A stretch of DNA of 64,000 bases from Isoetes taiwanensis (Eukaryota; Streptophyta; Lycopodiopsida; Isoetales; Isoetaceae). The translations under genes and the position numbers were made by a program. The stretch spans positions 9,158,390 to 9,222,389 of the forward strand of contig JAJEKV010000030.1 in the NCBI GenBank assembly GCA_021234155.1. The letters are read 5' to 3'. This document shows, one piece after another, positions 61,799 through 64,000 of the stretch; the first letter of the stretch is position 1; each line of letters starts with the position of its first letter. Below the pieces are notes generated by a model that saw only the letters and a list, made by a program, of their open reading frames with translations, ran no database searches and was not told where the DNA came from.

Positions 61799-63369
61799 AT
61801 GGCCCCAAATGTGAAGACACAAATGCTTAGTGAGATTAGATGTGTGCTCATAAATGAGATATGTGCCAACGAAAGTCCCGACAGTGGAGATAAAACGGTC
61901 AACGCCTCGACCATTTTGTAAGGCATGTCCAAAGGAAGTGTCAAAATGAGTTAGCATCAAAATGGCTGGGCCGAGGAGGAAATGTTGACATCTCTTCCGA
62001 ACACACATGTAAAGTCAATGCTTGGAAACCCCATGGTCGAACCGAGACATGTTTGAACCATTCAAAGGCAGCTTCAAAGTCCCAATGCAAAGGCTCGTGG
62101 TCGAGGAATGGGTAGCTAGTTGGAATTCCTCCAAAAAGTTAATGAGATCACAAGAATGTCATTAAGGATCTCAATGCACGCCAGCTTGGAGATAATAAGA
62201 AACGCCTTGCATCAAGGGGAAGCTCTAGTGGAGCAGGGCCTAGCATGCCCCACTTTTCTTTGGAAAATCACATGAAGACATCAATCTTCGTTGAACCCAT
62301 ACCCATAGAGGCCGAGAGGTGATGCACCGATTGAAGAGAGATCAACTCATAGCACATATCAAATCAAGATCATTGGAACACAACACTTCCAAGATGATGA
62401 GTTCTATCTTCGGATGGGTTTATAAAGGGGAGATAGGAGCATGTCATATGAGAAGGCCCAAAAAAATATATACGCTTCAAGAGTCCGTGATCCCTGACTG
62501 GCTACACCCATTGGACTTGCTTATGAAGTTGCTAGCTCTAGCTGGGGGTACCATAGGGCCAATGGTGATTCTACCATTTATGAATGGAGAAACACTTGCA
62601 CACTTGTTTGACTATTTACCTCGGGACCTTTCACGTTATAGGAGATGGTCAAACGCAATAGCCCACATTCTACAAAAAGGCCTCCCAAACACATATCCGC
62701 TGAAGTTAGGGCTCGAATGAGAGTTGTATATCGGTATGTTCCGTAGATAGCTCTTGCCCCAGCGTAAGGTGTCGGCCGAGATCCACAAGGGCCACTTTAC
62801 TCACACAAAGCTCAATTGCAAAAGAGTCAAATTACATTTTGACGACAAGTACACAAATGTTTGGGTGGCAATTGGTGATTGGGAGGAAGCATTACATTAT
62901 TATTGCAAAGAACGTCGTCCCATGTTGAAGAGCCAATACTCACTTTCGGATGGACAAGTTTAAATATCCTTGGTACGAGAAAAGTGTCTTTGAGAAATCG
63001 AAGGATGATGATCGCGGTTTGGGGGACGAAATTCATGATGTCTATGCATTGGGATACATCTATGACATGCTCCTTGATTTTGTGCAAGCTATGCGACGAA
63101 TGGAGTGGTTTAACAATGTCGACAATGGCCAATACATCAATCCAACACATATGTACCAACGACGTCTTGACAAGTTGGAGGAGCAAAAATTAAGAATGAT
63201 AGCTCATCACGCGCACGTGTTCACACAACGATGCAAAGCTTCTGAAGTTGTTGAAGCCTTACAAAGTGTTGGAATATCTTCCACCATGGTTGTGAGACAA
63301 AGACGACATATGAAGTGCATGGATGCCTTGGAGATGTCAAAGTTGTTGTTTGCAGCACTTAAAGAATGA
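61799..63369 (+). CDS. Third CACTA plus-strand gene, unknown function
   Basis: Starts MAPNVKTQMLSEIRCVLINE right after the 5'-UTR intron. Good coding stretches follow at 62319-62720 (LKRDQLIAHIKSRSLEHN, LFDYLPRDLSRYRRWSNAI) and 62950-63369 (DEIHDVYALGYIYDMLLDF, MYQRRLDKLEEQKLRMIAHH), the last ending naturally with LLFAALKE and a stop. Frameshifts or unresolved introns lie at about 61915-62320 and 62720-62950. The C-terminal part is helical and charged. I do not recognise a domain. Its position suggests an element accessory protein or a captured host gene. Confidence 0.5.
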
Positions 63370-64000
63370 ATTAGACATTGTATACCTTGTCTAGAACGTT
63401 GTGTAACTAGTAAATATTTAAAGACATTTGTAAGTCGAGCTATGTTAATATCGTCAAACTTTTATTCTGTCAATATAATAAAACAAAGCTTGTTAAATGT
63501 GCAATGAAGTTTCTATGTAATTAAGGTTTCTTAATTTCTTAATATGTCATTCAACACACTCAATATTAATAACTTAGGGGTACTTGTGCATGTCCAGCAA
63601 TCATGAGCTTTAGTCGCGTGACCTACTATGGGTTGCCAACCCTGTTACTTTGGTGGATTGGCAACATTCTTGACGACAACAAACCCGCGTTCGCCCACGT
63701 TTGGGGAAGTACTTGGTTCGGACGTAGTCCGCCACCGCCACCTAAACCATTTTGCGGATTTGGTATGGATTATTATCTAGGTTAACATTTAGGTTAGTAG
63801 TTTATTTCTAATATATTCTAATAAATATTTTTCTAAATGTAGGGTGCATATCCACCATTGTTCTTTTCTTCGTGTGCTTGGGTTGCACCCTTATATTTGG
63901 GGCCTGTTTGGGTACCAACCCCAAACGCAACCGCAGCCCAAGAAGAATAAGAAGAGGCGAGGGCTCATCTCGAGGACGAGGATCCCACGATCTCGAGTAT
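63370..64000. other. 3' flank of the third CACTA gene
   Basis: AT-rich sequence with AATATAATAAAACAAAG near 63471 as possible polyadenylation context. A more GC-rich stretch from about 63640 includes CCGCCACCGCCACC. The last 120 bp (AAGAAGAATAAGAAGAGGCG) match copy 1 at 36470-36535 up to the window end. No terminal repeat of the element was found. Confidence 0.45.

Larger units (their letters stand above)
37472..64000. repeat. Tandem duplication of about 27.4 kb, copy 2 (runs off the window)
   Basis: Starts at GTGTTTTGGATTGTGG and is collinear with 10075-36535. It differs by a 341-bp solo LTR insertion, patches of substitution inside copia, and many CAG/CTG-associated differences. The CACTA genes are far better preserved here than in copy 1. 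By contrast, 38300-40050 of copy 2 carries the CGG/CCG type of changes relative to copy 1. Confidence 0.9.
51897..64000 (+). mobile_element. Large CACTA (En/Spm-like) element, copy 2
   Basis: Assigned from the TNP2 transposase and the subterminal palindrome array. The left end is put at ACTACAAGGGATCAACG (51898), a degenerate match to the CACTA terminal consensus; the right end lies outside the window or was not recognised. Cargo in order: SET-like gene (+), TNP2 (+), snapback region, coiled-coil gene (-), palindrome-bearing intergenic promoter, third gene (+). At more than 12 kb it would be a large autonomous CACTA with additional genes. Confidence 0.75.

Noticed and set aside
1-64000. CRISPR array, bacterial operon or rRNA genes
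   Set aside because: No regularly spaced repeats, no ribosome-binding-site-led gene strings and no rRNA-like sequence; introns and transposon types show a plant nuclear genome.

Overview
The window looks like nuclear DNA of a land plant: AT-rich, dominated by nested transposable elements, with short introns of 60-90 bp bounded by good GT/AG sites. The classes present are a Ty1/copia retrotransposon, a large CACTA (En/Spm-like) element and a pogo-like DDE element whose transposase ends in a long charged tail. Pogo-type transposases of this form are, to my knowledge, more usual outside the seed plants, so a bryophyte, lycophyte or fern is my weak guess; the lineage cannot be fixed from the sequence alone.

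Layout. (1) 1-10075 is the only part with host-like genes. It holds two foldback hairpins (81-246, 371-474), a small hydrophobic-protein gene A (763-1086), a seven-exon minus-strand gene of unknown function (2607-4282) with one in-frame stop, and a diverged paralogue of gene A (gene B, 4633-9861). Gene B is broken by a 325-bp insert and by a 4.07-kb pogo-like transposon with perfect 18-bp terminal inverted repeats. (2) 10075 to about 36535 and 37472 to 64000 are two tandem copies of a unit of about 27.4 kb. Each holds an antisense copia element without a recognisable 5' LTR, about 6.5 kb of non-coding sequence with CACTA-type terminal motifs, and a large CACTA element. (3) 36537-37471 separates the copies; its first 300 bp are unusually GC-rich.

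The CACTA element is the most interesting object. On its plus strand it has a GC-rich array of palindromic CGTCGAT-N-ATCGACG sites, a canonical E2F-type site, a 5'-UTR intron with four copies of a small hairpin, a gene for a SET-domain-like protein, and a multi-exon TNP2 transposase gene with DUF4218-like and DUF4216-like regions. After these come a GC-rich snapback region, a minus-strand gene, a second palindrome-bearing promoter region and a third plus-strand gene. The 5'-UTR intron of the third gene carries a fifth copy of the hairpin, with a compensatory base-pair change. A transposon coding for its own SET-like chromatin factor beside its transposase is the best candidate for an unusual system.

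The two tandem copies differ in three ways: a 341-bp solo LTR with a 5-bp target duplication only in copy 2, patches of ordinary substitutions in the copia element, and very many differences that fall at CAG/CTG triplets read as CGG/CCG/CCGG. The last class is not a normal mutation spectrum and probably records sequencing errors at CHG-methylated cytosines. Many apparent frameshifts, above all in the CACTA genes of copy 1, may therefore not be real.
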